Below, in pieces: positions 41,339-50,746 of a stretch of DNA of 64,000 nucleotides. Origin of the DNA: Amycolatopsis japonica (GTDB taxonomy: Bacteria; Actinomycetota; Actinomycetes; Mycobacteriales; Pseudonocardiaceae); the NCBI RefSeq assembly GCF_000732925.1, contig NZ_CP008953.1:4154001-4218000 (forward strand), in the 5' to 3' direction. Position numbers and translations under genes: made by a program. Each line of letters opens with the position of its first letter. The stretch's first letter is position 1. The notes below the pieces were generated by a model. The model saw nothing but the letters and a program-made list of their open reading frames with translations, did not search any database and was not told the origin of the DNA.

Positions 41339-43009
41339 TTACACACCGCGCCTGTGCGAGTGCGCGGCAATGGGGGTTTCCCGCGCGGTTCCACCGGGCA
41401 ACGCGGCGAGCAGCGACTTCGTGTAGTCGTGCTTCGGGTCCAGCAGGACCTCCTCCACCGTGCCGACCTCCACCAGCTCCCCTCGGTACATCACGGCGGC
41501 CCGGTCGGCGATGTTCCAGGCCAGCCCGAGGTCGTGGGTGATCACGAGCCCGGCGAGACCGAGTTCACGCCGCAGGCGCAGCAACAGCGCGAGAATCTCC
41601 CCTCGCACCGACGCGTCGAGCGACGCCACCGGTTCGTCCGCCACGATGACGCCGGGGTCCAGCGCGAGCGCGCCCGCGATGACGACCCGCTGCCGCTGCC
41701 CGCCGGAAAGCTCGTGCGGAAGCCGGTCGAGGAACTTCTCCGCGGGCCGCAGTTCGGCCGCTTCCAGCGCCTTGACGACGATCTCGTGCTCGTTCGCGCC
41801 CATTCCGTGGATGCGCGGGCCTTCCGCGACGGCCTCGTACACCGTGTGGTTCGGGTTCAGCGCGCTCGTCGGGTCCTGCAGCACGAGCTGGACCTGCCGC
41901 CGGTACGCCTTGAGCCCGGCGCCACCGAGCGGGACCGGCTTGCCGTCGTAGCGCACCGTTCCGGAATCGGGTTTCTGCAGCCCGAGCAGCGTCCGGGCCA
42001 GCGTCGTCTTGCCGGAGCCGGACTGGCCGACGAGCGCGACGATCTCGTCCTTCCGCACCTGCAGGCTCACCCCGGCGACGGCGTCGATGCGCTTGCCACT
42101 GCGATCGCGGAAGCTGACGCGCAGGTCCTCGGCCTCCAGCAGCGCGGGCTGGTCGGCGCTGCGTTCCGGTTCCGGTGGCAGCGGTGTGCTGGTCGCGGGC
42201 GCGAACCGCGACACCGGATCGCCGACGGTCGGGAACGCGGCCGCCAGCGCCTTGCTGTGCTCGTGGTGCGGCGCGCTCATCAACTCGGCGCTCGGCCGCT
42301 CCTCGACGATCTCGCCGTCGTACATCACCGCGATCCGGCGGCAGGTCGCTGCGAGCACCGACAGGTCGTGACTGATCATGATCAGCCCGATCCCCTGTTC
42401 GGCGACCAGCCTGCCCAGCAGGTCGAGCACCTGGGCCTGGACGACGACGTCGAGCGCGGTCGTCGGCTCGTCCGCGATGATCAGCCGCGGCGAGCAGGCC
42501 AGCGCCATCGCGATCATGACGCGCTGCTTCTGCCCACCCGACAGTTCGTGCGGGTACGCACCGGCCCGGCCGGCCGGCAGATCGACCTGCTCGAGCAGTT
42601 CCTTGACCTTGGCCTGGATCTCACCGTCCGAGAGCGCCTTGCCGCCGGGCGGGTGCAGCCGGATCGGCTCCGCGATCTGCTCGCCGATCTTCCGCACCGG
42701 GTTGAGCGCGTGCATCGCGCCCTGGAAGACGACCGAGGCCTCGGCCCAGCGCACGGCGCGCAGCCTGCCCCACTTCATGGCGGTGACGTCTTCGCCGTCC
42801 AGCAGGATCTCGCCGCTGACCTTCGCCGAACGCGGGAGCAGCCGCAGCACGCTCATCGCGACCGTCGACTTCCCCGACCCCGACTCCCCGGCGACGCCGA
42901 GGGTGTCGCCGGGTTCGAGCACGAGGTCGACCCCGCGGACGGCGGCGACCTCGCCGCTTCCGGTGGCGTACGTGACGCCGAGGTTCTTCAGTTCCAGCAA
43001 GGGGCTCAT
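41339..43009 (-). CDS. Dipeptide/oligopeptide ABC transporter, double ATPase (DppD-DppF fusion)
   Basis: 556 residues from ATG 43009 (overlapping ATGA with the permease stop). Two complete nucleotide-binding domains: Walker A GESGSGKST, signature LSGGQKQR and LIIADEPTTALD in the first; GQSGSGKTT, LSGGQRQR and VIVADEPVASLD in the second. Each half ends with an oligopeptide-transporter C-terminal segment. It energises the neighbouring permeases for peptide or nickel-type import. Confidence 0.93.
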   Translation of the reverse strand: MSPLLELKNLGVTYATGSGEVAAVRGVDLVLEPGDTLGVAGESGSGKSTVAMSVLRLLPRSAKVSGEILLDGEDVTAMKWGRLRAVRWAEASVVFQGAMHALNPVRKIGEQIAEPIRLHPPGGKALSDGEIQAKVKELLEQVDLPAGRAGAYPHELSGGQKQRVMIAMALACSPRLIIADEPTTALDVVVQAQVLDLLGRLVAEQGIGLIMISHDLSVLAATCRRIAVMYDGEIVEERPSAELMSAPHHEHSKALAAAFPTVGDPVSRFAPATSTPLPPEPERSADQPALLEAEDLRVSFRDRSGKRIDAVAGVSLQVRKDEIVALVGQSGSGKTTLARTLLGLQKPDSGTVRYDGKPVPLGGAGLKAYRRQVQLVLQDPTSALNPNHTVYEAVAEGPRIHGMGANEHEIVVKALEAAELRPAEKFLDRLPHELSGGQRQRVVIAGALALDPGVIVADEPVASLDASVRGEILALLLRLRRELGLAGLVITHDLGLAWNIADRAAVMYRGELVEVGTVEEVLLDPKHDYTKSLLAALPGGTARETPIAAHSHRRGV

Positions 43010-43911
43010 GAGTGCTGTCCCTTCAGGCGCGGGTTCAGCACGGTCTCCAGCGCGCGTCCGACGAGGGTGAAGGCGAGGACGACCACGACGATCGCGACAC
43101 CCGGCGGCAGCAGGTTCCACCAGGCACCCTTGCTGATCGCACCGTTGTTCAGCGCGGTCTGCAGCATGGCTCCCCACGAGACGGTGTTCGGGTTGCCGAC
43201 ACCGAGGAACGCCAGCGTCGCGTCCGCGATGACCGCGTTGCCCACGACGAGCGTGGTGTTGGCCAGCACGAGCGGCATGACGCCGGGCAGGACGTGCTTG
43301 CCGACGATGTGCAGGTGACCGCCGCCGAGCGCCTTCGCGCGCTCGATGTACGGACGGCCTTCGATCGTCAGCGTCTGCGCGCGGACCAGCCGGGCGGTGC
43401 TCGGCCAGGCGGTGACACCGATGGCGACGATCACCGTCATCGCGCCCTGCTCCAGCACCGACGCCAGTGCCACGGCGAGGACGAGCGACGGCAGCACCAG
43501 GAAGAAGTCCGTGAACCGCAGCAGCAACCCGGACAGCCAGCCACCGAAATGCGCGGCCGCGATCCCGATGATCGTGCCGATCAGCACCGAGAGGAAGGCC
43601 GCCGAGAACCCGACGAGCAAGGAGATCCGCGCACCCCAGAACGTCATCAGCAGCACCGAACGGCCGTCGATGTCGGTGCCCAGCCAGAATTCCCCACTGG
43701 GCGGGTTCAGCGAACCGCCGTGGGCCTTGGTGACGTCGAGGCCGGACTCGTCCGAGATCACCGGCGCGAGGATGGCCAGCACGGTGAGGATGCCGAGGAA
43801 GGCCAGTCCGAAGACGCCCGCCTTGTTCGTCGTGAACTCGTGCCAGCGCTTCGCCACGGCCTCGCGGCGGCGGCGCCAGACGATCGAACCGGGTTTTTCC
43901 GCTGTGGTCAT
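43006..43911 (-). CDS. ABC transporter permease, DppC-like
   Basis: 301 residues. Six predicted helices and the cytoplasmic EAA-type loop (EGRPYIERAKALGGGHLHIVGKHVLPGVMP). The N-terminal extension WHEFTTNKAGVFGLAFLG is normal for DppC. Overlaps both neighbours by four bases in a single operon. Confidence 0.92.
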   Translation of the reverse strand: MTTAEKPGSIVWRRRREAVAKRWHEFTTNKAGVFGLAFLGILTVLAILAPVISDESGLDVTKAHGGSLNPPSGEFWLGTDIDGRSVLLMTFWGARISLLVGFSAAFLSVLIGTIIGIAAAHFGGWLSGLLLRFTDFFLVLPSLVLAVALASVLEQGAMTVIVAIGVTAWPSTARLVRAQTLTIEGRPYIERAKALGGGHLHIVGKHVLPGVMPLVLANTTLVVGNAVIADATLAFLGVGNPNTVSWGAMLQTALNNGAISKGAWWNLLPPGVAIVVVVLAFTLVGRALETVLNPRLKGQHS

Positions 43912-44939
43912 GCCGTCCGCACCCTGGGGTCGAGCACGCGGTAGAGCAACTCCGCGAGCAGGTTCATCAGCACCACCGCGCCGGCGAGGGTGACGAAGAC
44001 TCCTTGCAGGACAGGCAGATCAGGTCCGCGGAGCGCTTCGTAGAGCAATTGCCCGAGCCCCGGCCAGCTGAACACGGCCTCGACCGAGACCGCGCCCGAG
44101 ACCACCATGCCGAACTGCATGAAGACCAGTGTCACCGTCGGCAGCAGGGCGTTGGGCACGGCGTGCCGTTTGCGCACCAGATCGTCGCGGAGGCCCTTGG
44201 CCCGGGCGGTGGTGAGGTAGTCCGAGTTCATCTCGCCGATCAGCGACGACCGCATGACCAGCATGTACTGCGCGTAGAAGACCACCAGCAGGGTCACGCA
44301 CGGCAACACCAGATGATGGAGGACGTCGAGCCCCTCGCTGAAGAAGCCGGGCGCGACGTCCGGGGAATGCATGCCCCGGCTGGGAAAGAGCCCGTCGGTC
44401 GCCACGAGCAGCATGAGCCCGAGCCAGAACTGCGGGACCGACCACAGGGTCAGCGCGATCCCGGTCTGCGCCTTGTCGAACCCGCTCCCCCGGCGCCAGC
44501 CCGCGCGGATGCCGAGCCACAGGCCGAGCGCGACCGCGAGCACCGTCGCGCTGCCGACGAGCAGGATCGTCGGCCACAACCGCTCGCCGATCATGTCGAA
44601 GACGGGGCGCCGCTGCAGGTACGAGACACCCATGTCGCCTTGGAGCAGACCGACGACGTAGTCCCAGAACTGTTGCAGCAGAGGCTTGTCCACGCCCATC
44701 TGGGCACGCAGCTCCGCCATCATCTTCGGGTCGGTCGGCCGGTCGCGGACCATGAACCGCACGGGATCACCGGGCAGCGTCCGGAACAGGAAGAACCCCA
44801 GCACGACGACGAGCGCGAGGCTCGCCAGCGCGCCGCCGATCTTGGAGAGCACGAACCGGGCGGTGCCGGTCCCGCCCCGGCGCTCGTCGGGATCGACGAG
44901 CGCCGAGGACTGGTCGAGGGAACTGAGTGCTTCGGTCAA
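43908..44939 (-). CDS. ABC transporter permease, DppB-like
   Basis: 343 residues from TTG 44939 (TEALSSLDQSSALVDPDERR). No ATG or GTG lies near the expected beginning, and the longer frame to 45041 runs into the substrate-binding gene as shadow sequence. Hallmarks: FFLFRTLPGDPVRFMV at the first helix and an EAA-type loop YLTTARAKGLRDDLVRKRHAVPNALLP. It starts nine bases after the substrate-binding gene's stop. Confidence 0.9.
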   Translation of the reverse strand: MTEALSSLDQSSALVDPDERRGGTGTARFVLSKIGGALASLALVVVLGFFLFRTLPGDPVRFMVRDRPTDPKMMAELRAQMGVDKPLLQQFWDYVVGLLQGDMGVSYLQRRPVFDMIGERLWPTILLVGSATVLAVALGLWLGIRAGWRRGSGFDKAQTGIALTLWSVPQFWLGLMLLVATDGLFPSRGMHSPDVAPGFFSEGLDVLHHLVLPCVTLLVVFYAQYMLVMRSSLIGEMNSDYLTTARAKGLRDDLVRKRHAVPNALLPTVTLVFMQFGMVVSGAVSVEAVFSWPGLGQLLYEALRGPDLPVLQGVFVTLAGAVVLMNLLAELLYRVLDPRVRTA

Positions 44940-44947
44940 CGCTGCTC

Positions 44948-46774
44948 TTACTCCCGGTCCTCGGCCGACTTGCCGCGCCGCCCGAGCAGCACACCGCCGC
45001 CGACGAGCACCACGAGCACGACCGCGCCGATGCCGATCCACAATCCGGTGTTGCCGCTCTCCTCGGACCCGGCAGCGGCCGCGTCGGCCGGGGTGGCGCC
45101 GTAGACGCCCCAGTAGCCGGACTGCTCGAGGATCGCGCCGTCGGGCTGCGGCTGCTTGGTGAACGAGGAGAACTTGTCCGAGCGGTAGGCCTCGAGCACG
45201 TTGTCGTAGTCCAGGACGACGTCGACGTACTCGCCCGCCAGCACGGCCTGCGCCTGCTTGACGAGCTCGGCGCGCTTGGCCGGGTCGAACTCGGTCAGCT
45301 GCTTCTTGTACAGGTCTTCGTAGCGCGGGTCGCAGAAGAACGTCGCCGAGCTGCCGCCGTTGCCCTCCGCGTTCGGGCGGCCGGCACAGGTGTTCAGGCT
45401 CAGTGCGTAATCCGGGTCGGGCGAGGTGCCGTAGCCGGAGATCGCGAGGTCGTAGTTGCCTGCCGTGGTGCGGTCGTCCAGTTCGTCGTCGGAGACGAGT
45501 TCCTGCTTGACGCCGATGCCGGCGTCCTTCAGCCAGCCGGTGACGAACTGTGCGACACGCTGGTCGAACGGCCGGTTCGCGTGCCCGGCGAGGCGGAACT
45601 CCAGCTTCGCGCCGCCGGGGGCGACGCGGATGCCGTCCGCTCCCTTGGCGTAGCCGGCCTGGTCGAGCGTGGCGTTCGCGGCCGCGATGTCGAACTTGGT
45701 CTTCTCGGCGTCGGACGGGGTCCAGGTGTAGGCCTTGTAGATCGCCGGCACGACGCCGGTCCCGGCCTGGCCGTAGCCGTTCATCACCTTTTCGACGATG
45801 GTGTTGGTGTCGACGGCCTGCGCGATCGCCTTGCGGACGCGGAGATCCTTGAGGATCGGGTTCCCGTCACCGATCGGCTGGTCGAGCACGTTCTTGACGC
45901 CGAAGTTGATGATGAGCTCGTTGTACCGGCGGCCCGGTGCCTTGTTCGTGGTGATGTTCTTTTCGCCCTTGAGCGCGTCGAACTGCGTCGGCGTGAGGCG
46001 GTTGATGACGTCGACCTCGCCCTGCTTCAACGCGTTGACCGCGGCCTCGGCGTCCTTGAACTGCAGCAGCTGCAGTTCGTCGACCTTGGGCGCGCCGCGC
46101 CAGTAGTCCTTGTTCGCCTTGAACTTCACGAACTCGTTCTTCTTGTACTCGGTCAGCAGGTACGGCCCGCTGCCGACGCCGACCACGGCCATCTCGTCGG
46201 TCGAAGGGGCGTTGAGATCCTTGATCGGCTCCCAGATGTGCTTGGGCACGATCGGGACGTCGAGCGAGGTCATGCTCGACTGCGGGGCCTTGGTCTTGAT
46301 GACGAGCGTCTTGTCGTCCGGCGCCGACACCGAGGCGAAGTTGGTGACGTAGCTGCCGTTCGCCGTGCGGGCGTTCTCGTCGTCGAGCATCCGCTGGAAG
46401 GTGTACGCGGGGTCCTGCGCGGTGATCGGCTTGCCGTCGGACCACTTCATCCCCTGACGGATGGCGAAGGTCCACGTGAGCTTGTCGTCCGACGTCTTCC
46501 ACGACTCCGCGATCCCGCCCGTGGGCTGGGTGTCCTCGGCCGAAGGCAGGGTCAGGAACTCGTAGTTGAACCGGCCGACCTGGGTCGACGCCGCCAGCTG
46601 GGCGGTGAAGGGGTTCAGGTGGTCGATGCCGGTCGTGAGCGCCACCCGGAGAACCTTGCCCTGCTGCTGTGCCGCCGCGGCGGGCACGAAAGGCACCGTC
46701 GCGACCGCCGAAGCGGCGAGGACGGCGACCACGCGAAGACCACGCCGTCGCCTCGGAAAACGCTCTGTGCGCAC
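44948..46774 (-). CDS. ABC transporter substrate-binding protein, family 5, with C-terminal membrane anchor
   Basis: 608 residues from GTG 46774. A signal peptide (RRRRGLRVVAVLAASAVATVPFVPAAAAQ) without a lipobox cysteine precedes the family 5 fold (VLRVALTTGIDHLNPFTAQ to about residue 555). The C-terminus carries a transmembrane helix (LWIGIGAVVLVVLVGGGVLL) ending in RRGKSAEDRE. So the protein is held by a C-terminal anchor and not by a lipid, an uncommon arrangement. First gene of the four-gene peptide importer operon. Confidence 0.9.
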   Translation of the reverse strand: MRTERFPRRRRGLRVVAVLAASAVATVPFVPAAAAQQQGKVLRVALTTGIDHLNPFTAQLAASTQVGRFNYEFLTLPSAEDTQPTGGIAESWKTSDDKLTWTFAIRQGMKWSDGKPITAQDPAYTFQRMLDDENARTANGSYVTNFASVSAPDDKTLVIKTKAPQSSMTSLDVPIVPKHIWEPIKDLNAPSTDEMAVVGVGSGPYLLTEYKKNEFVKFKANKDYWRGAPKVDELQLLQFKDAEAAVNALKQGEVDVINRLTPTQFDALKGEKNITTNKAPGRRYNELIINFGVKNVLDQPIGDGNPILKDLRVRKAIAQAVDTNTIVEKVMNGYGQAGTGVVPAIYKAYTWTPSDAEKTKFDIAAANATLDQAGYAKGADGIRVAPGGAKLEFRLAGHANRPFDQRVAQFVTGWLKDAGIGVKQELVSDDELDDRTTAGNYDLAISGYGTSPDPDYALSLNTCAGRPNAEGNGGSSATFFCDPRYEDLYKKQLTEFDPAKRAELVKQAQAVLAGEYVDVVLDYDNVLEAYRSDKFSSFTKQPQPDGAILEQSGYWGVYGATPADAAAAGSEESGNTGLWIGIGAVVLVVLVGGGVLLGRRGKSAEDRE

Positions 46775-47126
46775 GAAGACCACCCCATCGAAACTCGCTG
46801 TAACCCAACCCCCAAGGCGGAAAAGTAACCACATGTCGCGGTAACCGCGCAATGACTCGCCAATACCGATCGTGCACGGCGGATGTCGTCGCGTGGTCGA
46901 CAGCTACTTTACGTCTTGCCGACGTTGCGGTGCGTCACCGTTTCGGCGCGCGAAACGGCGACACGTGCAGTGTCCTGGGTATTCAAGGGAAGCGGGCTTG
47001 CAGAAGTCTTGCGCGCGATGATGCCCAATCGATACGTGCGACGAAGTGCGAGCAAAGCGTTTCGTCCTCTGGATGCGGTCGTTGCACGCGCAAGTACCGC
47101 ATCCAGAGGACGAAACGCGGGGGACG
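46775..47126. other. 352-base region between the importer operon and the next gene
   Basis: Contains the promoter of the substrate-binding gene (not resolved) and the palindrome at 47057-47118. No coding sequence is supported. Confidence 0.55.
47057..47118. repeat. Intergenic palindrome, GCGTTTCGTCCTCTGGATGC type
   Basis: 23-base arms GCGTTTCGTCCTCTGGATGCGGT... and ...ACCGCATCCAGAGGACGAAACGC flank a loop of about 16 bases. It lies nine bases past the stop of the minus-strand membrane protein gene and probably ends its transcript. Confidence 0.8.
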
Positions 47127-48923
47127 TCAGCCGACGGAGACCTCGCGCCGCCGCGCGGTGGCCGCGGCCGCGTAGAGCCACGCGAACAGCGCCCACATCC
47201 CGGCGAAGATGAGCCCGACGGTCACGTACGCGACCGTCCACAGCACCGCGGGCGTCTCCGACTTCCGCTCTCGTTGCAGGAACTCGATCTCGGACATGAA
47301 CGGGCGCGTGCCGGACGTCGCGTCGATCGACGGCGCGTTCGCGGCCGGGTCGGCGGGCGCGTAGATCGGGGCGAGCCCCATCACGCGGTTCGGGACGTGC
47401 ACGCGGATCCCGGTCTTCCACTGGCCGAACACCGGCAGCGGCTGGGCCGTGCGGTACACCCCGTCGCCGATCTTCTCCAGCGGCGCGGTGAAGAAATCGC
47501 CGCCCTGCCAAGCGAAACCGTTCAGCCACACGGCGTCGTCGGCCAGGTCGGGCCGCGAGAGCGTGACGGTCGCGTCGACCCAGCGAGGCGTGCCGCCGCC
47601 GTGCGGGTTCGAGATCGGCAGCCCGGTCGCGGCCTCGGTCAGCCGGACGTCCGCGGTGAACCCCGGTTCCGGATCGGCAGGGACGGCGACCGCCGACATC
47701 AGCGCGACCGCACCCAGCGCGCCGACGAGCCCGACCGAGTGCCGGGGGCTGGCCGCGGGCACCCGCGTCGCCGTCTCCTCCACTCGCTGGTACTGCCAGA
47801 CCCCGATGAACGCGCCCGCGAGCGCCGCGCCGGTCCCGAACAGGACGAACAGCGGCAGATGCGCCGTGGGCCAGGGATTCGGCATCAGCCAATGGGTGAA
47901 CGCCGCCTCGGCGAGCATCCCGGCCGTCCCCACGAGCAGACCGGCGACGGCGGCGAACGTATAACCCTGCCTGTTACGCATCGCGAAGGCGACGACCTCG
48001 ATGATCACCGCTTCGGCGACGTACGGCAGCAGCGACGCCACGTGCAGATCGGCGAACAGCGGGATGACGGCGAACGAAGCGCGGGAGGCAAGGAAGACCG
48101 CGAGGACGATCAGCGCGCCGCCGGGACCCCAGGACAGCCGGCCGTAGGTCAGCGTCCAGGCGCCGATCAGGCCGACGAGCACGACCTGCGACAGCATCGG
48201 GAACTGCGGGACGCCGAGATCGAACTCCATGAGGAACGCCGAAGCGCCCATCATCCAGGCACCGGCGAGGACGGGGCCGAGCAGGCGCACGACCGGTCCG
48301 GTCGCACCGACCTGGCGCGCCTCGCCGAGCAGCAGTTGCAGGCCCAGCACGACGCACACGCCGCCGCCGATCATCAGGACGTGCGTCGGCCCCCATTCGG
48401 TGACGTCCTGGCCGAACAGGCGGTGCCAGACGTCGTCGAGCGGGAAGCCCGCGATGCCGACCAGCCCGGTCGCCATCATCTGGATGGAACCCATCGGCGC
48501 CCGCCAGTGCGGGCCGATCTTGAACGTGCGCTTGGGCAGATCCTTCGTGGCCAGGGTCGCGCTGAGCACGCCGCTGGCGAAGATGCCCATCAGTCCGAAG
48601 TAGATCGGGTAGTGCGACGGGTTCGCGAGCGGGCCTTCGTCGCGGCCGAGCTCCATGTGGATCGGCACGTCCCAGTAGACGCCGATCAGCGCCGACATCC
48701 CGGACAGGAAGGCGACGAACATCGGCAGCGCGGCCCAGCGCGGCAGGCCGGTGAGCCCGGCCATCCAGTCCGCGACGCGACCGAAGACCGTCCGCTTCCC
48801 CGCGCGCTCGCGAAGCACGAAAAGAGCCAAGGGCAGGAAGACCGCCGTGAACATCAGGCCCGCGATGACGATCTGCCCGAATTGCGCTCCGCCGGCAGGC
48901 GGGCTCTCCTGAGCCATGAACAC
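47127..48923 (-). CDS. Polytopic membrane protein with C-terminal extracytoplasmic beta domain
   Basis: 598 residues from GTG 48923 (AGGAAGG eight bases ahead); ATG 48917 is possible. About eleven helices fill residues 15-410, with conserved-looking HMELGRDEGPLANPSHYPIYFGL and WHRLFGQDVTEWGPTHVLMIGG containing several His residues. Residues 420-560 look like a FixH/YtkA-type beta domain (VDATVTLSRPDLADDAVWLNGFAWQGGDFF), followed by a last helix. Family unknown to me; the His-rich helices and the cupredoxin-like neighbour suggest metal handling, but this is a guess. Confidence 0.7.
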   Translation of the reverse strand: MFMAQESPPAGGAQFGQIVIAGLMFTAVFLPLALFVLRERAGKRTVFGRVADWMAGLTGLPRWAALPMFVAFLSGMSALIGVYWDVPIHMELGRDEGPLANPSHYPIYFGLMGIFASGVLSATLATKDLPKRTFKIGPHWRAPMGSIQMMATGLVGIAGFPLDDVWHRLFGQDVTEWGPTHVLMIGGGVCVVLGLQLLLGEARQVGATGPVVRLLGPVLAGAWMMGASAFLMEFDLGVPQFPMLSQVVLVGLIGAWTLTYGRLSWGPGGALIVLAVFLASRASFAVIPLFADLHVASLLPYVAEAVIIEVVAFAMRNRQGYTFAAVAGLLVGTAGMLAEAAFTHWLMPNPWPTAHLPLFVLFGTGAALAGAFIGVWQYQRVEETATRVPAASPRHSVGLVGALGAVALMSAVAVPADPEPGFTADVRLTEAATGLPISNPHGGGTPRWVDATVTLSRPDLADDAVWLNGFAWQGGDFFTAPLEKIGDGVYRTAQPLPVFGQWKTGIRVHVPNRVMGLAPIYAPADPAANAPSIDATSGTRPFMSEIEFLQRERKSETPAVLWTVAYVTVGLIFAGMWALFAWLYAAAATARRREVSVG

Positions 48924-48954
48924 CGTGCTCGCCTTCCTGCTAACCTAAGTAACT

Positions 48955-48970
48955 GTTACCTTGGGGTAAC
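48955..48970. promoter_or_regulatory. GTTACC/GGTAAC palindrome in divergent promoter
   Basis: GTTACC-TTGG-GGTAAC lies between the divergent membrane protein and cupredoxin-like genes, next to a CTAACCTAAGTAAC stretch. It is a likely regulator site shared by both directions; the regulator is unknown. Confidence 0.4.
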
Positions 48971-49028
48971 ACGATAGGCGCAAGGTCCCGGCCGGGCAAG
49001 CCGGGGCGTACGACTTGGAGGGACCTCG

Positions 49029-49379
49029 ATGCGGAGGATCGGCGCGATCACCGTGGCCGCGCTGTTGGCCGTGACCGGCTGCTCGGGAACGACCGGCCCG
49101 GAACCGGCCACCGGCACCCGGACCGTCAAGTTCTCGATCACCGAGGGCAAGCGCACGGCGGGCCCCGAGGAGGTCGCGGTGCGCACCGGCGAGAACGTCG
49201 CCCTAGAAGTCACCTCCGACCAGCCGGACGAACTCCACGTCCACGGCTACGACAAGGCGGCCCAGCTCTCCCCCGGGGTCCCGGGGACGGTCGCCTTCAC
49301 CGCGAACATCGACGGGATCTTCGAGGTGGAACTGCACAAGAGCGGCGCGGCGGTGACCAAGCTCCGGGTGAGCGGATGA
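49029..49379 (+). CDS. Cupredoxin-like lipoprotein
   Basis: 116 residues with a lipoprotein signal (AALLAVTGCSG, lipobox Cys18). The mature part resembles a cupredoxin or EfeO-type beta sandwich (VALEVTSDQPDELHVHGYD, then FTANIDGIFEVELH), with His residues at the metal end of the fold but no Cys. It is tightly coupled to the next two genes and divergent from the polytopic membrane protein. Confidence 0.75.
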   Translation: MRRIGAITVAALLAVTGCSGTTGPEPATGTRTVKFSITEGKRTAGPEEVAVRTGENVALEVTSDQPDELHVHGYDKAAQLSPGVPGTVAFTANIDGIFEVELHKSGAAVTKLRVSG

Positions 49380-50599
49380 TCCTGGCGCACGGGCTCGGCG
49401 GCCGGTCCGACCTGCCGGTCCCGCTGTGGCTCGCGCTCTACGCGGGAGCCGCGGCCGTCGTGGTCTCGTTCTTCGCGCTCACCGTGCTCTGGAAGAAGCC
49501 CAAACTGCGCGGCGCCGACGCCGGGAGACCTCTTCCTCTTGGCCTGCAACGGTTCGTCGACAGCGCGTTCTCGCGGGTCGCGTCGGGCGTGCTGGGCGTG
49601 GTGTTGTTCGCGGGGTTTCTGGCGATGGCGTGGGCCGGTCCCGACAGCTCTTCCGACAACCCGGCCCCCGCCTGGTTCTACGTCTGGTTCTGGGTCGGGC
49701 TCGTTCCGCTTTCGCTCCTGTTCGGCCCGGCCTGGCGGTGGTTGAATCCACTGAGGACGGTCGCGTCGCTCATCCCGTTCCGGCACCGCGAGCTCCCGGA
49801 CCGGCTCGGCTATCTGCCCGCGATCGTCGGCCTCTTGGCGTTTTTATGGCTGGAACTGGTGTTCCCGCACTCGGATTCGCCTCGCGCGATCGCTCTTTTC
49901 GGCACCGTGTATGCCGTTATACACATCGCGCTCGGTGTGGTCTTCGGTCCGCGCTGGTTCGACCGCGGTGACGCTTTCGAGGTCTACGCGCGCCTGATCG
50001 CGGCCCTCTCCCCGTTCGGCAGGCGTGCCGACGGACGTCTGGTGGTCCGGAATCCGCTGGACGGCCTGCTCACCATCTCCCCCGCGCCGTGGCTGACCGC
50101 GCTGGTACTGGTGGTGCTCGGCTCGACGGCGTTCGACGGCCTGACCCGGCTCCCGTTCTGGACGTCGCTCGATGCCGGTGTCCTCGGCGGCACCGCCGGT
50201 CTCGCGATCTGTATCGCGCTCACCTACGGCGCCTACGCGGGCGCGATCAGTCTGACCAGGCCGTACCTGCGCCGCGGATTCGACCCGTATCCCGCCTTCG
50301 CGCCGTCGTTGATCCCGATCATGGTCGGTTACACGGTCGCGCATTACTTCTCGTTCGCCGTGTTCTCGGGGCAGCAGGGCTTCGGCCGCGCGATCGACTA
50401 CACGGTCTTGTCGACCGGCGTGATCGCGCTGGTGCAGATCGCCGGAATCGTCGCCGGGCACGTGCTGGCCGTAACCTCGGCACATGACCGTTCCGTCGGC
50501 GTGCTGCGCGCGAACTACGTCAAGGTGGGCCAGTACCCGATGCTGGCGCTGATGATCGGCTACACCGCGCTCGGGATCGCGCTGGTCTCCGGCTCATGA
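49376..50599 (+). CDS. Polytopic membrane protein of unknown function
   Basis: 407 residues overlapping the previous gene by four bases (ATGA). About ten helices; a conserved-looking segment GPAWRWLNPLRTVASLIPFRH and PLDGLLTISPAPW lie between helices. I do not recognise a characterised family. Its position in a lipoprotein / membrane protein / small membrane protein operon suggests a membrane complex. Confidence 0.7.
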   Translation: MILAHGLGGRSDLPVPLWLALYAGAAAVVVSFFALTVLWKKPKLRGADAGRPLPLGLQRFVDSAFSRVASGVLGVVLFAGFLAMAWAGPDSSSDNPAPAWFYVWFWVGLVPLSLLFGPAWRWLNPLRTVASLIPFRHRELPDRLGYLPAIVGLLAFLWLELVFPHSDSPRAIALFGTVYAVIHIALGVVFGPRWFDRGDAFEVYARLIAALSPFGRRADGRLVVRNPLDGLLTISPAPWLTALVLVVLGSTAFDGLTRLPFWTSLDAGVLGGTAGLAICIALTYGAYAGAISLTRPYLRRGFDPYPAFAPSLIPIMVGYTVAHYFSFAVFSGQQGFGRAIDYTVLSTGVIALVQIAGIVAGHVLAVTSAHDRSVGVLRANYVKVGQYPMLALMIGYTALGIALVSGS

Positions 50600-50742
50600 G
50601 CATCGCGGCGCGGGTGGTGATGATGCACCAGGGCGGCTGGGACGAGATCCTGATCTTCGTCGGCCCCGTGGTGATCATCGGGCTGCTCATCTACGTGGCG
50701 CGGAAGCAGGTCCCGACCACTCCTGAGGATGAAGACGAGTAA
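50596..50742 (+). CDS. Small single-pass membrane protein (48 aa)
   Basis: Starts at ATG 50596 overlapping the previous stop (ATGA) and ends at TAA 50740-50742. The product has one helix (EILIFVGPVVIIGLLIYVA) and an acidic tail ending PEDEDE. Too short for routine gene calls; the coupling, the clear helix and the codon pattern make it convincing. Probably a subunit of the complex formed by the two upstream products. Confidence 0.75.
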   Translation: MSIAARVVMMHQGGWDEILIFVGPVVIIGLLIYVARKQVPTTPEDEDE

Positions 50743-50746
50743 CCCG

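Noticed and set aside
48935..48970. DtxR/IdeR iron box near CTAACCTAA
   Set aside because: Only one half (GCTAACCTAA) fits; the other half does not match TTAGGTTAG, so iron control is not supported.
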